A DNA stretch of 20,809 bases from a virus: positions 1 through 20,809 of the IMG/VR virus record IMGVR_UViG_3300049825_000693. One strand, written 5' to 3'. Of the stretch, positions 20,765 through 20,809 are shown piece after piece. The notes below the pieces were generated by a model. The model worked only from the letters and a program-made list of their open reading frames with translations, did no database searches and had not been told where the DNA came from. Position 1 is the first letter of the stretch. Every line of letters begins with the position of its first letter. Position numbers and translations under genes: made by a program.

Positions 20765-20809
20765 GCAGTCAGACAGCTTAACAGAATCCAGCTTATACGA
20801 CACGGAATA

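Noticed and set aside
20591-20803. 70-aa minus-strand frame at the right edge
   Set aside because: It contains the UUCG hairpin and the TTCGG repeats, its GTG start lies at the window edge and no ribosome site can be judged. It could be real, but there is too little to support it.
1-20809. tRNA genes, CRISPR array, insertion sequence, integrase or attachment site
   Set aside because: No cloverleaf, regular short direct repeat with spacers, transposase motif or recombinase motif was found on either strand. The only tandem repeats are protein-coding (223-1329) or very short (20719-20764).

Overview
This window reads as about 21 kb of the genome of a high-GC tailed bacteriophage, probably from a metagenome or an uncultured host. 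It holds the packaging genes, the capsid genes and a long series of virion appendage genes. Nearly every gene is on the minus strand in one tightly packed block. Many neighbours share ATGA, TAATG or TGATG stop/start overlaps, which implies long polycistronic messages with translational coupling. I see no integrase, repressor, tRNA, CRISPR array, insertion sequence, tape measure, sheath or tail-tube gene. The portal, the adaptor-like protein and the many fibres and spikes suggest a short-tailed (podovirus-like) virion, but this is inference. The host cannot be named from the sequence.

Layout, in direction of transcription (right to left). (1) 20391-20809 is the edge of another module. It carries a small ORF of a paralogous family whose starts read MTPxI, an unusually stable UUCG-type hairpin and helically phased TTCGG repeats. 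(2) 19365-20390 is the only plus-strand gene, a complete non-hydrolysing UDP-GlcNAc 2-epimerase (WecB-like) that looks like an inserted moron. (3) 19352-17177 holds a likely terminase small subunit and a run of very small coupled genes: three more MTPxI paralogues, a zinc-knuckle protein, a GroES-like co-chaperonin and a 27-aa Pro/Lys microprotein. (4) 17237-15522 is the large terminase with intact ATPase and nuclease motifs. (5) 15513-14988 holds three small genes, followed by a terminator-like hairpin. (6) 14901-9375 is the head module: a small protein, the portal, a gene overlapping both neighbours, a probable scaffold, a hypothetical protein, a decoration-like protein, the major capsid protein and a small virion protein. 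(7) 9283-1 is the appendage module: an Ig-like/jelly-roll adhesin, a beta-helix protein, several beta-rich virion proteins, an adaptor-like protein, a pectate-lyase-fold tailspike, and a fibre made of eight ~46-residue repeats.

The most surprising gene is at 3658-4278. It encodes a seven-helix membrane protein with the full Ser/His/Asp/His/His metal-hydrolase signature of the alkaline ceramidase (CREST) superfamily, and it sits inside the virion operon next to the adaptor-like gene. The MTPxI family, one copy of which appears to have lost its ATG start and been extended into the antisense of the epimerase gene, is the best candidate for something undescribed.
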